64,000 bases of DNA from Bacteroidota bacterium (GTDB taxonomy: Bacteria; Bacteroidota; Bacteroidia; UKL13-3), in NCBI GenBank assembly GCA_947464275.1, contig CANHVU010000012.1:28969-92968 (forward strand), written 5' to 3'. The position numbers and the translations under genes were made by a program. The notes beneath the pieces were generated by a model. The model was not told the origin of the DNA and made no database searches. It was given only the letters and a program-made list of their open reading frames with translations. Of the stretch, positions 9,541 to 18,867 are shown one piece after another. Position 1 is the stretch's first letter, and each line of letters opens with the position of its first letter.

Positions 9541-11202
9541 ATGTTACAAAAGTTAAGTATAAAAAATTACGCCATTATCAAGCAAGTGGAAATTGAATTT
9601 CATAAAGGCTTAAATATTATAACTGGTGAAACAGGTGCTGGTAAATCAATTTTAATGGGTGCATTGGGTTTGGTTCTTGGTGAAAGAGCTGATGCCAAAG
9701 CTATTATGAATGGGGAGGAAAAGTGTATAATAGAATCTCATTTTTATATTAAACCATATAAACTGCAAACTTTTTTTAGTGAAACCGAACTTGATTACGA
9801 TGACAATTGCATTGTAAGACGCGAAATTACTACTAACGGAAAATCAAGAGCATTTGTAAACGATACTCCTGTAAATTTAAATCAATTGAAGGATTTAGGC
9901 GCACTGTTAGTAGATATTGTTAGTCAACACGAAACCTTGGCTTTAAACGATGTGACTTTTCAGCTTTCAATAGTGGATGCCATAGCCGAAAATGACGAAC
10001 TTTTAGCCGACTACAAACAGTCATTTAATTCTTACAAAAAAGCCGAAAAGCAATTAAGTGAATTAATTGAAAAAGAAGCCAAATCAAAACAAGACGAAGA
10101 TTATTTTAAGTTTATTTTGAACGAATTGGTAGAGGCTAATTTACAAGAAAATGAACAACCTGAACTAGAGGAAAACCTAAATATTTTAAGCAATGCTGAA
10201 GAAATAAAAGCAGCCACTTATAATGCTTATGCTTCATTAGATATGACAGAGCCAAGTTTAATTGATCAATTGCGCAGCATAAAAGGAAGTTTAGCTCCAG
10301 TAATTAAACATAATAAAGCCATTGGCGAGTTAAGTAACAGAATGGAGCAATGCATTGTAGAGCTTAAAGATATAGCGGCTGAGTTAGACGAAATAGCTGA
10401 TAAAACACAAGCCAATCCTGATGAATTAGCAAGCGTTGAAGAACGCTTACAACTATTGTATAATTTGCAAAAAAAACACCGAGTTGCCACCAATGCTGAG
10501 TTATTACAATTGCAAGAAAAATTAGAAAACGATTTATTAGCAACAGTTTCCTTACAAAATGAAATAGAAAATTTAAATGCACGTTTGGTTGAGTTAAAAG
10601 CAGGATTAATTGCCAAAGCAAAGCAATTAAGTAAAAAACGCACTGCAATCATTCCATTAATTGAGCAAAAGGTAAAAGAACTTTTATTGCAAGTAGCAAT
10701 GCCTGAAGCTAGTTTAAAGATAGGTAACGAAACACTAACCGATGATGAGCTAAATGCAATTGGAATAGATAAAATTGAATTTTTATTTGCAGCAAATAAA
10801 GGATCTAATTATCAACCCATAAATAAAGTGGCAAGTGGGGGAGAGTTAAGCCGATTGATGCTTTGCATCAAATCGTTAATTAGCGAAAAAGTAAATTTGC
10901 CAAGCATTGTTTTTGATGAAATTGATACCGGAATTAGTGGTGAAGCTGCTTTAAAAGTTTCGGAAGTGTTAAAAAAACATGCTTTAAAACACCAAGTTTT
11001 AGCCATTACGCATTTACCGCAAATTGCTGCAAAAGCCGATGCTCATTTTAACGTTTATAAGCAAAGTGGAACCGATAAAACATATTCAAATATTAGATTA
11101 CTTGATAAATTGGAACAAATTAATGAAATTGCTGTTATGTTGAGCGGAAATAATCCAACAGAACAAGTTTTATTAGCCGCCAAAGAATTGATGAATAACT
11201 AA
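9541..11202 (+). CDS. recN: DNA repair protein RecN
   Basis: A 553-residue SMC-like ATPase of double-strand-break repair. Walker A is GETGAGKSI (about 31-39), the ABC signature is VASGGELSRLML, Walker B is IVFDEIDTGISG, and the H-loop is LAITHLPQIAAKAD. Long coiled-coil arms occupy about residues 150-370, as in the family. RecN acts on nucleoid DNA together with RecA. A weak -7-like TACTTTTA lies at 9521-9528. The next gene starts 6 bases after the stop. Confidence 0.97.
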   Translation: MLQKLSIKNYAIIKQVEIEFHKGLNIITGETGAGKSILMGALGLVLGERADAKAIMNGEEKCIIESHFYIKPYKLQTFFSETELDYDDNCIVRREITTNGKSRAFVNDTPVNLNQLKDLGALLVDIVSQHETLALNDVTFQLSIVDAIAENDELLADYKQSFNSYKKAEKQLSELIEKEAKSKQDEDYFKFILNELVEANLQENEQPELEENLNILSNAEEIKAATYNAYASLDMTEPSLIDQLRSIKGSLAPVIKHNKAIGELSNRMEQCIVELKDIAAELDEIADKTQANPDELASVEERLQLLYNLQKKHRVATNAELLQLQEKLENDLLATVSLQNEIENLNARLVELKAGLIAKAKQLSKKRTAIIPLIEQKVKELLLQVAMPEASLKIGNETLTDDELNAIGIDKIEFLFAANKGSNYQPINKVASGGELSRLMLCIKSLISEKVNLPSIVFDEIDTGISGEAALKVSEVLKKHALKHQVLAITHLPQIAAKADAHFNVYKQSGTDKTYSNIRLLDKLEQINEIAVMLSGNNPTEQVLLAAKELMNN

Positions 11203-11208
11203 TAATTG

Positions 11209-12429
11209 ATGAAGGAAAAATTTATTTCATATAAACAACAAATCATGCTATTTTTTTTATGGCTGTCTGTTATTTCGTTGTTTTTAATTGATTCATTTAG
11301 AGCTCTTTCTAGTATAGCCATGATTGGCTTTACTTTAACTGGTTTGTTATCAACTCAGCCTAAAAACTGGTTTAAAAATTTACAATTAAATAAGCCTCTT
11401 TTATTTTTGGTAATTAGCTTTTTAGTATTAATTCCTTCAGTTTTGTATTCGAGCAACTTAAAATATTTTGGTTTAAGGGTTCAAATATTGTTACCATTTT
11501 TGGTAATGCCTTTTGCTTATGCGCAAACAGTTGAGTTTTCTGAAAAGCAAAAAAAAGTAATTTCTTACACTTTTATTTTTGGTGTTTTAGTAACCGCCAT
11601 TCAAGCATTGATATATTATTACAATCACCAATGCGAAGTAAATCAGGCTTACTTAGAAAGTAGGGTTATGCCAACCGCTATTTCGCATCACCCAACTTAT
11701 AGTTTAATGTGTGCTTTTTCTATCTATTTGTTATACAATGCATTTAAGGTCGAGAAAAACATTAACCTAAAGTTTTTTTTAGTAGCAATTACACTTTTCT
11801 TGGTTGTTTTTCTACATATTTTTTCGGTTAGAGCTGGATTAATGGCTTTTTATATTTTGGTTTTACTTATTTTTTATGAGCAAATAATCTTAAAAAAGCA
11901 GTATTTATTGGCTATTACAATTGGTATTTTATGTGTAGGCATTGCAATAAGTACATTTTTATATTCGCCAACTATTCGAAATAAGATAGCCAATACTCAA
12001 AACGATATAGAAAATTATAAATCTGGTGGAAGCGTTAATAATCAATCTCTTGGTAGTAGGGTTATCTCATATAAAAATGCCATAGAAATAACCGAAAATT
12101 CTTCATGGCTTTTAGGCTGTGGTTTAGGAGATATTGAAGATTTAAATAATGATTTATTTACCCAAAAATATCCTGATGTAACCAAACGAATCATACCACA
12201 CAATCAATTTCTGTTTTACTTAGCTTCTATTGGAATTTTAGGGTTGCTTATTTTTACAATTGTTTTTTATTATCCATTATTTGCCAATTTTAAAAACTTG
12301 AATTTGATAGCTCATTATTTGGTCATTTCAGTGGCATTTTTAATTGAGGCCTTCCTCACTACTCAATTGGGTGTGGCTTTCTGTATTATTTTTTTAATAT
12401 TATTTATCAATAGAGCAAGGGTTGTTTAA
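11209..12429 (+). CDS. O-antigen ligase family / polymerase-like membrane protein
   Basis: About 406 residues with ten or more hydrophobic segments. There is one large periplasmic loop (about 255-330) with SLGSRVISYKNAIEITENSSWLLGCGLGD and later the conserved IIPHNQFLFYLASIG, the pattern of Wzy_C/WaaL proteins that ligate or polymerise surface glycans at the inner membrane. The ATG at 11209 is preferred to an in-frame TTG at 11206. It follows recN almost directly, but the two functions are unrelated, so shared transcription is probably incidental. Ligase and polymerase cannot be told apart by eye. Confidence 0.8.
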   Translation: MKEKFISYKQQIMLFFLWLSVISLFLIDSFRALSSIAMIGFTLTGLLSTQPKNWFKNLQLNKPLLFLVISFLVLIPSVLYSSNLKYFGLRVQILLPFLVMPFAYAQTVEFSEKQKKVISYTFIFGVLVTAIQALIYYYNHQCEVNQAYLESRVMPTAISHHPTYSLMCAFSIYLLYNAFKVEKNINLKFFLVAITLFLVVFLHIFSVRAGLMAFYILVLLIFYEQIILKKQYLLAITIGILCVGIAISTFLYSPTIRNKIANTQNDIENYKSGGSVNNQSLGSRVISYKNAIEITENSSWLLGCGLGDIEDLNNDLFTQKYPDVTKRIIPHNQFLFYLASIGILGLLIFTIVFYYPLFANFKNLNLIAHYLVISVAFLIEAFLTTQLGVAFCIIFLILFINRARVV

Positions 12430-12470
12430 TACGATTTTTATCAATGTGGACAAACATTGAAAAACATCAA

Positions 12471-12500
12471 TTGGCAAAAACTTAAAAAAGTTTACTTTTG
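12471..12500 (+). promoter_or_regulatory. Promoter for carA
   Basis: TTG (12471-12473), a 19-base spacer, and TACTTTTG (12493-12500). The TTG start codon of carA is at 12518, so the expected transcript start leaves a leader of only about 10-15 bases. Confidence 0.8.
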
Positions 12501-12517
12501 CCAAAACCCAAACCACC

Positions 12518-13618
12518 TTGAATAAGTTAATTAATAAATTTCCTGCAGTGTTACTTTTAGCCGATGGCACTGTTTTTAAAGGCACTTCTATTGGTAAAAT
12601 TGGTACAACCGTTGGCGAAATATGCTTTAACACAGGCATGACAGGCTACCAAGAAGTATTTACCGACCCTAGTTATTTTGGACAAATTTTAGTAGAAACC
12701 AATGTTCATATTGGAAACTATGGAATTCACAACGATGAAATTGAAAGCGATGATATCAAAATTGCTGGTTTAGTTTGTAAAAGTTTTAATGTAGTTCACG
12801 ATAGAAAACAAGCTAATCAAACCATTCAAGAGTATTTTGCTTTGAATAATTTAGTAGGTATAGCCGATGTAGATACCAGAGCAATTGTGCGTCATATTCG
12901 TCAAAAAGGTGCTATGAATTGCATTATTTCATCTGAGGAAAAATCAATTGAAGAATTACAGGCTGAATTAGCTAAAGCTCCTTCCATGGAAGGTTTAGAA
13001 CTTTCGAGCAAAGTATCAACTACAGAAACTTATTATATTGGAAATCCTGAAGCTAGCCGCAGAGTAGCAGTTTTAGATTTAGGTATTAAGAAAAATATTT
13101 TACGTTGCCTAGCCGATAGAGATAATTATTTGGCTGTTTATAATTGCAAAACATCTTTTGAAGAAATGATGAAATTCAATCCAAACGGTTTCATGATTTC
13201 TAATGGTCCTGGCGATCCAAGTGTAATGCCTTATGCGGTAGAAACTGTTAAGCAAATTGTATACTCAGGTGTTCCTTTGTTTGGAATTTGTTTAGGTCAT
13301 CAAATATTAGCCGAAAGCCAAGGTTTGCAAACTTTCAAAATGTTTAATGGTCATCGTGGTTTAAACCATCCGGTTAAAAATTTAGTAACAGGTTTTGCAG
13401 AGATAACTTCTCAAAACCATGGTTTTGCAGTAAAAGCTGATGATGTAAATAGTAACGAAAATATTGAAGTTACACATATTAACTTGAACGATAATACCAT
13501 TGAAGGTATTAGGTTAAAAGGTAAAAAAGCTTTTTCGGTTCAATACCATCCTGAGGCTGCTCCTGGTCCGCACGATAGCCGTTATTTGTTCGATGATTTT
13601 GTTAAATTAATGAATTAA
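12518..13618 (+). CDS. carA: Carbamoyl-phosphate synthase, small (glutaminase) subunit
   Basis: The protein has 366 residues. CarA hydrolyses glutamine and passes ammonia to CarB for carbamoyl phosphate, feeding arginine and pyrimidine synthesis. The N-terminal domain is seen in LLLADGTVFKG and CFNTGMTGYQEVFTDPSY. The class I amidotransferase domain has the nucleophile Cys258 in GICLGHQILAES and the His/Glu pair in VQYHPEAAPGPHD. The start is TTG at 12518, fixed by the promoter just upstream and by alignment with known N-termini. carB is not in the window. eno follows. Confidence 0.96.
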   Translation: MNKLINKFPAVLLLADGTVFKGTSIGKIGTTVGEICFNTGMTGYQEVFTDPSYFGQILVETNVHIGNYGIHNDEIESDDIKIAGLVCKSFNVVHDRKQANQTIQEYFALNNLVGIADVDTRAIVRHIRQKGAMNCIISSEEKSIEELQAELAKAPSMEGLELSSKVSTTETYYIGNPEASRRVAVLDLGIKKNILRCLADRDNYLAVYNCKTSFEEMMKFNPNGFMISNGPGDPSVMPYAVETVKQIVYSGVPLFGICLGHQILAESQGLQTFKMFNGHRGLNHPVKNLVTGFAEITSQNHGFAVKADDVNSNENIEVTHINLNDNTIEGIRLKGKKAFSVQYHPEAAPGPHDSRYLFDDFVKLMN

Positions 13619-13689
13619 AAATGAAGCAATTTGTATTTTTTAAATTTTAAATAATAGATTGCATTTAAAAATAACCCCAAAAAAATTAG

Positions 13690-14988
<1,299 letters not shown>

Positions 14989-15046
14989 ATATATTTTTTA
15001 TGTGGTTCGTGAGAACACCAACCATGGGCAAATAAATTATAAATTA

Positions 15047-15086
15047 AAAGAGGCTTTCCGTTAAAGGGAAGTCTCTTTTTTTATTT
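15047..15086. terminator. Terminator between eno and the convergent barrel gene
   Basis: AAAGAGGCTTTCC and GGGAAGTCTCTTT can form a 13-bp stem (two G-U pairs) with a six-base loop, followed by TTTTTTTA. It ends the eno transcript. The flanking A-run would let it serve the opposite strand as well. Confidence 0.8.
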
Positions 15087-15794
15087 ATTCAAAGAAAAGC
15101 TTAATCCTAAACCAAAGTTTAGGTAGGAAAATTTTATATCTTGACTTGTATTATAAGTTATTAAATTTGACACTAATGTTCCTTTTTGATTGAATGTAGT
15201 AAAATTATAATCAAGATGTCCGTTCAAATAAAGATGTTTATATACTTTAAATATGAAACCAGGTCCAAAAGTTAAACCATCTCCATTACTTTGTTCTGAA
15301 GAAATAGATTCTTCATTATAGGTAAAAGTTGGCGGATTGCTGAATAAATTTTGGGTTGTTTTAATTAAAAAAGTACCATTAACATATGATGTATTTATTA
15401 GATGATAACCAACTTTAACATAAATAGCTTTTGGGATTACAAATATTAGTCCATTAAATGAAACTCCTTTTGTATTTATATTGTCTGCATGGTAATTTTC
15501 AATAATTGAATATCTTGAGACTATTGACTCGCTTTCATTCTGTGGAACAACTTTAAGTGATGATTGAAATAAATTTACCTCTACTCCAATTCTTTTGTAA
15601 ATAAATTGATATGTTAAATTAATAGAATTACCTTTAAATTTTTCATAACTAATTGATTCACCTAAGTTGCCGATTTTATACATTTCTGAGCTTCCCAAAG
15701 ATATTCCTATTAATTGTTGCGCTTTCAGGTTTTTACAAATCGCTGAAAATAAAAAAACGGAAGTAAATATTATTAATTTATTTTGTGTTTTCAA
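15081..15794 (-). CDS. Predicted outer-membrane beta-barrel protein
   Basis: A 237-residue protein with an N-terminal signal peptide (about 1-25, ending KNLKAQQ). The alternating polar/hydrophobic strands and the end FSYLNFGLGLSFSLNK are typical of small porin-fold proteins of Bacteroidota. The start is TTG at 15794, which overlaps the end of the upstream gene by 17 bases, so the two are co-transcribed. No specific family is recognised. It belongs to the stretch that separates eno from divIC. Confidence 0.65.
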   Translation of the reverse strand: MKTQNKLIIFTSVFLFSAICKNLKAQQLIGISLGSSEMYKIGNLGESISYEKFKGNSINLTYQFIYKRIGVEVNLFQSSLKVVPQNESESIVSRYSIIENYHADNINTKGVSFNGLIFVIPKAIYVKVGYHLINTSYVNGTFLIKTTQNLFSNPPTFTYNEESISSEQSNGDGLTFGPGFIFKVYKHLYLNGHLDYNFTTFNQKGTLVSNLITYNTSQDIKFSYLNFGLGLSFSLNK

Positions 15795-16314
15795 AGCGAA
15801 GCGTTTTAATTTGATTTAATACAATTTTGGGTTTATAAGATGCTATAATTACATTGAATATAAATGGAATTAACATAGCCCAAATAGGTGCAGATTTAGT
15901 CATAATAAATGCACCTAAACCTGAACCCTGAACATTATTATAGGAACTATGAATAGCCGCTGCCGTTAATGTTGTCATTACTGTATAATAAACCAAATTA
16001 GTCGTTAAAATTACATCCTCAATTCCTTTAACATTATATTTTATAAGTTCAATTTTAGCAATTTGATCTATTAAAATTCGATTGTTAATCCTTAAATTCA
16101 AACCAACTGAATCAACTGATGTTATTCTATCTATAAAACTGGTATCTTTATTTTTTAAGTACACTTTTATTATTGAAGTGTTGCTACTCAAAAGGTACTC
16201 TTTTTTATTTAATATATTAGTGATTTTGATATTTTGTTGGCAGAAAGTATTATTAAAGTAACAAGTTAAAAATACAAAAAATATATATCTTAAATATTTT
16301 ATTTTTAATTTCAT
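15778..16314 (-). CDS. Exported or membrane protein of unknown function
   Basis: About 178 residues from the ATG at 16314 (an upstream ATG at 16341 adds nine hydrophobic residues and is less likely). The N-terminus is signal-like (YIFFVFLTCYFNNTFCQQ). A short beta-rich domain follows (KVYLKNKDTSFIDRITSVDS), then two hydrophobic segments near 95-125 and 135-160, and a short tail (LNQIKTLRFENTK). It overlaps the barrel gene downstream. The function is not recognised; the pair may work together at the envelope. Confidence 0.6.
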   Translation of the reverse strand: MKLKIKYLRYIFFVFLTCYFNNTFCQQNIKITNILNKKEYLLSSNTSIIKVYLKNKDTSFIDRITSVDSVGLNLRINNRILIDQIAKIELIKYNVKGIEDVILTTNLVYYTVMTTLTAAAIHSSYNNVQGSGLGAFIMTKSAPIWAMLIPFIFNVIIASYKPKIVLNQIKTLRFENTK

Positions 16315-16349
16315 TAACAAATATAAAATTATTATTCTCAAACAAAAAT

Positions 16350-16371
16350 TTTGCCTGTGGTCTATGTTTTC
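16350..16371 (+). repeat. Partial copy of the island repeat
   Basis: TTTGCCTGTGGTCTATG and the bases after it match the first 22 bases of the two longer copies at 16506 and 17366 with only a few differences, then diverge. Confidence 0.5.
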
Positions 16372-16380
16372 TCCCTACTG

Positions 16381-16423
16381 TTCGTAGTCTTGTGTGCGAG
16401 GTATTAGCGTTGTTGACTACGAA
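16381..16423. repeat. Nine-base inverted repeat
   Basis: TTCGTAGTC at 16381-16389 pairs exactly with GACTACGAA at 16415-16423 across 25 bases. It lies inside a gene-free stretch (16315-16756) that otherwise holds only the repeat copies. There is no T-run, so it is not a plain terminator. Confidence 0.5.
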
Positions 16424-16505
16424 TTAATAAATAAAAAAGAGTTTGTAACTCATTCTATTAAGCTCTTGTTTGAGACACTACGCTTCATTTTAAAGCCAGA
16501 AATTA

Positions 16506-16617
16506 TTTGCCTACTGTCTATGTTTTCACCAAATGATTATTTTATAATTACTACTTACAAATATTCCCAAACCTGTCCTAACAAGCATCTAATCATCCCA
16601 CAAAAGCAGGACAAAAT
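16506..16617 (+). repeat. Island repeat copy A (112 bp)
   Basis: This copy aligns over its full length, with one single-base gap, to the segment at 17366-17478. Shared words include TTTGCCT, TTCCCAAACCTG and GCAGGACAAAAT. The two copies bracket the lipoprotein gene 16757-17365. Confidence 0.7.
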
Positions 16618-16756
16618 TGCTTATAAGTTAAAAATACTTTCCTTTTGGAATTACAATTAAAATAACCAATGTTTGTTTTTATAAAAATACTTATTTATGT
16701 GTGTTATTTTAATAATTAATTATTGCATTATTTTAATAATCATAAAATTACATAAC

Positions 16757-17365
16757 GTGAAAAAACAAAATAAATTTATAAGCATAAAACTATTTAGCAT
16801 AATAACTTTAATTATGTTTAGCCAAAGCTGCACCAAAAACATTAATTGTGGTGACACGAATGATATGATATACACCTACAATGTAGCCGATAGTAATAAA
16901 GCCAAAATACCATATTCGGGGTTCGATACGCTTATTTTTATTAGCGACAAAGGCGATACAGCAACCCTTATAGGACAAGGTAAAAAAACATACTACACAA
17001 CTAAAACTACAAACATAGGAAATGCAGATTGCCCCAAAAACGAAATTGGAAAATACGAAAATGTAGAATTTGTTTTTAACAGTACTAATAAATTTGTTGG
17101 TAGTATAAAAATATCGTTATTTAAAACTAATAATGTTAGAAATCCAACTACAAATATTTTATCATTTACTGTAAATAATAAATTTATTGATGATACTGCT
17201 ATAGAATGGATTGAAAGCATAAAACAGCCACAAGATTCGATTTTTTTTAATGGCGTTTTTTTTAGTGGTATCTATATGGATAAGTTTAATGTTTTATTAA
17301 ATTTTAAAAATGGAATTTTAAAATTTAAAGATTTGAATGATAAATTTTGGGTTTTAAATAAATAA
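16757..17365 (+). CDS. Predicted lipoprotein, function unknown
   Basis: About 202 residues from a GTG at 16757. The frame is open from 16697, but only this start puts the signal peptide (KLFSIITLIMFSQSC, lipobox SQSC) at the N-terminus. The mature protein is beta-rich, with a repeated pattern of short strands, and ends LKFKDLNDKFWVLNK. No family is recognised. It has diverged 112-bp repeats on both sides, the second beginning at its stop codon. Isolated and on the strand of eno and divIC, it looks like an accessory insertion. Confidence 0.65.
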   Translation: MKKQNKFISIKLFSIITLIMFSQSCTKNINCGDTNDMIYTYNVADSNKAKIPYSGFDTLIFISDKGDTATLIGQGKKTYYTTKTTNIGNADCPKNEIGKYENVEFVFNSTNKFVGSIKISLFKTNNVRNPTTNILSFTVNNKFIDDTAIEWIESIKQPQDSIFFNGVFFSGIYMDKFNVLLNFKNGILKFKDLNDKFWVLNK

Positions 17366-17478
17366 TTTGCCTGCGGTCTGTCTTTTCACAGAACGATTAT
17401 ATTGTTAATTCCTATTTACATAAATTCCCAAACCTGCCTTGATAATTATTCAATCATACAACAAATGCAGGACAAAAT
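17366..17478 (+). repeat. Island repeat copy B (113 bp)
   Basis: The second long copy of the repeat at 16506-16617, diverged but co-linear. It starts directly after the lipoprotein stop codon. No gene is seen between it and divIC at 17561. Confidence 0.7.
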
Positions 17479-17560
17479 CTGATGAAATTTTAAAATAATT
17501 CTATTATTTTTGACCAATCAATCAACTAAAAATTAAGTTATAAGATTAAAAATTAATACC

Positions 17561-17860
17561 TTGAAAAACTTCATCATTAAATATTATCCTTATATTTTAA
17601 ATAAATACACGGTTGTAACTACTGTATTCTTATTCATATTGGTATTTGGCGAGCGAAACGGATTGGTTAATCAATTTAATCAAAGAGATAAGTATAATAA
17701 GGTATTGGAGGAAAATGAATACTTCAAAACAGAAATCACCAAGCTTCAAAACGACCATATCAATTTATTTTCTAATGCTAAAAATTTAGAAAAATATGCC
17801 CGTGAAAAGTATTTGATGAAACGTGACGATGAAGATGTTTTTATAATTGTAAAAAAATAG
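17561..17860 (+). CDS. DivIC/FtsB-type septum formation initiator
   Basis: A 99-residue bitopic membrane protein: a short cytoplasmic N-terminus, one membrane segment (about 16-33, VVTTVFLFILVFGE), a coiled coil (about 40-70, VLEENEYFKTEITKLQND), and the family end NLEKYAREKYLMKRDDEDVFII. DivIC/FtsB proteins stabilise FtsL in the division complex. The start is TTG at 17561, supported by the domain layout. In organisms such as Pseudomonas aeruginosa ftsB directly follows eno; here three accessory genes lie between. Confidence 0.88.
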   Translation: MKNFIIKYYPYILNKYTVVTTVFLFILVFGERNGLVNQFNQRDKYNKVLEENEYFKTEITKLQNDHINLFSNAKNLEKYAREKYLMKRDDEDVFIIVKK

Positions 17861-17861
17861 C

Positions 17862-17891
17862 TTGTATTTTAAATTGATAATCTTAAATTTG
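17862..17891 (+). promoter_or_regulatory. Promoter for rpsU
   Basis: TTG (17862-17864), a 19-base spacer, TAAATTTG (17884-17891). The -33 element begins one base after the divIC stop codon. The expected transcript starts near 17896-17900 and has a leader of about 25 bases. Confidence 0.82.
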
Positions 17892-17902
17892 CACACCCAA
17901 TG

Positions 17903-17912
17903 AAGGGAGGTG
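17903..17912 (+). promoter_or_regulatory. Strong Shine-Dalgarno sequence of rpsU
   Basis: AAGGGAGGTG holds GGAGGTG, seven contiguous bases complementary to the 16S rRNA 3' end, 9 bases before the ATG at 17922. Other genes in this window lack such sites, as expected for Bacteroidota. In Flavobacterium johnsoniae the anti-SD is held by S21, S18 and S6, and rpsU is among the few genes with an SD. That suggests S21 controls its own synthesis. Confidence 0.85.
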
Positions 17913-17921
17913 TAAAGGGAT

Positions 17922-18116
17922 ATGATATATATTAACGTTAAAGAAAACGAATCATTAGATAAAGCTTTAAAAAAGTTCAAAAAGAAATTCGAAAAAACAG
18001 GAGTTGTAAAAGAATTGCGCGCACGCCAATCATTTGTAAAACCATGTATTAAAAATCGTATGCAAAGCATTCGTGCGGCATATAAACAAAAAATGCAACA
18101 ACAAGTTGAAGCATAA
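17922..18116 (+). CDS. rpsU: 30S ribosomal protein S21
   Basis: 64 residues, basic, starting MIYINVKENESLDKALKKFK and with the family segment RARQSFVKPCIKNRMQS. S21 sits beside the 16S rRNA 3' end on the 30S platform. In Bacteroidota it contributes to masking the anti-Shine-Dalgarno sequence. The gene has its own promoter, a strong ribosome-binding site and its own terminator, so it is a single-gene unit suited to independent control. Confidence 0.97.
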   Translation: MIYINVKENESLDKALKKFKKKFEKTGVVKELRARQSFVKPCIKNRMQSIRAAYKQKMQQQVEA

Positions 18117-18142
18117 TTTGTAATAAATTTTCTTAAAATTGT

Positions 18143-18170
18143 AAAAAGCCCACTCATGTGGGCTTTTTAT
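18143..18170 (+). terminator. Terminator of rpsU
   Basis: AAAAAGCCCAC-TCAT-GTGGGCTTTTT: an 11-bp perfect stem with a four-base loop and a T-run, 27 bases after the rpsU stop. Confidence 0.92.
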
Positions 18171-18218
18171 TTGTATTTTTAACTATAATCAAGCATAATT
18201 GCGGCACTAAAAATTAAA

Positions 18219-18773
18219 ATGAAAAAAATAGCATTATCAATCATAGCATTATCAACAATTGTATTTTTTGCTTGCGAGGAAAAATCAACAACAAAACCTA
18301 GTTCAACAACAACAACTACTACTACTACTGGTGGAACCACTGCGGCAACTTATTATGTGAGTGCGAATGTAAATGGAGAGTTTAAAGAATTTACAAACTT
18401 GGTTGTTTATAGAAATGAAGATCCTAATGATGAATCATTATTAGTAGTTGCAGGTCTTCCAAATAATGTAACTAAGCCATCCATCGAATTTAATATTAAA
18501 AAACCATCTGCTGGCTGGAGTGATAATATGTCGTATGCTATTAATTTAGAGAATGCCACTACTTATATTAAATACACTACTGAATCGGGTAGAGTATATA
18601 CTACTAGTAATATACCAACCGATGTAACACCTTTTAAATTAAATTTTTCTAAATTTAATTTTGTAAAAGCTGGTGCTGTTGCAGGTACAATGGTTGGTAG
18701 ATTGGCAATTGATGTGGATACCACAACATTAAATATAGCTGATGGTAAAATTATGATGGTTTGCGAAAACTAA
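18219..18773 (+). CDS. Lipoprotein with poly-threonine linker
   Basis: The protein has 184 residues. The signal peptide is MKKIALSIIALSTIVFFAC (lipobox FFAC). A linker contains eight successive threonines, coded by three ACA and five ACT triplets. A beta-rich domain follows from about residue 45 (TYYVSANVNGEFKEFTNLVV). The linker probably spaces the domain from the membrane anchor. The family is not recognised by eye; such small lipoproteins are common in Bacteroidota. It sits alone between rpsU and the transglycosylase. Confidence 0.7.
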   Translation: MKKIALSIIALSTIVFFACEEKSTTKPSSTTTTTTTTGGTTAATYYVSANVNGEFKEFTNLVVYRNEDPNDESLLVVAGLPNNVTKPSIEFNIKKPSAGWSDNMSYAINLENATTYIKYTTESGRVYTTSNIPTDVTPFKLNFSKFNFVKAGAVAGTMVGRLAIDVDTTTLNIADGKIMMVCEN

Positions 18774-18867
18774 TTCTAATTTAAAAGGCAATTATTTTCC
18801 CTTGTTGATAATAAAAACATAATGATAGTCGTTATATAATATATTTGGCTTTTGTATAAAATAATAA

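Noticed and set aside
10266..10652. Two long antisense frames inside recN
   Set aside because: recN is intact with all its motifs, and the antisense products have no recognisable features.
15001..15025. Short imperfect hairpin GTGGTTC-GTGA-GAACACC after eno
   Set aside because: It is too imperfect to call, and the strong terminator at 15047 explains transcript end.
16394..16660. Open frame of 88 codons on the plus strand between the membrane protein and lipoprotein genes
   Set aside because: It runs across the inverted repeat and repeat copy A, has no family likeness, no signal and unusual composition. The repeats explain it.
15081..17478. Integrated mobile element between eno and divIC
   Set aside because: No transposase, integrase or clear target-site duplication is visible. 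It is reported as an accessory island only.
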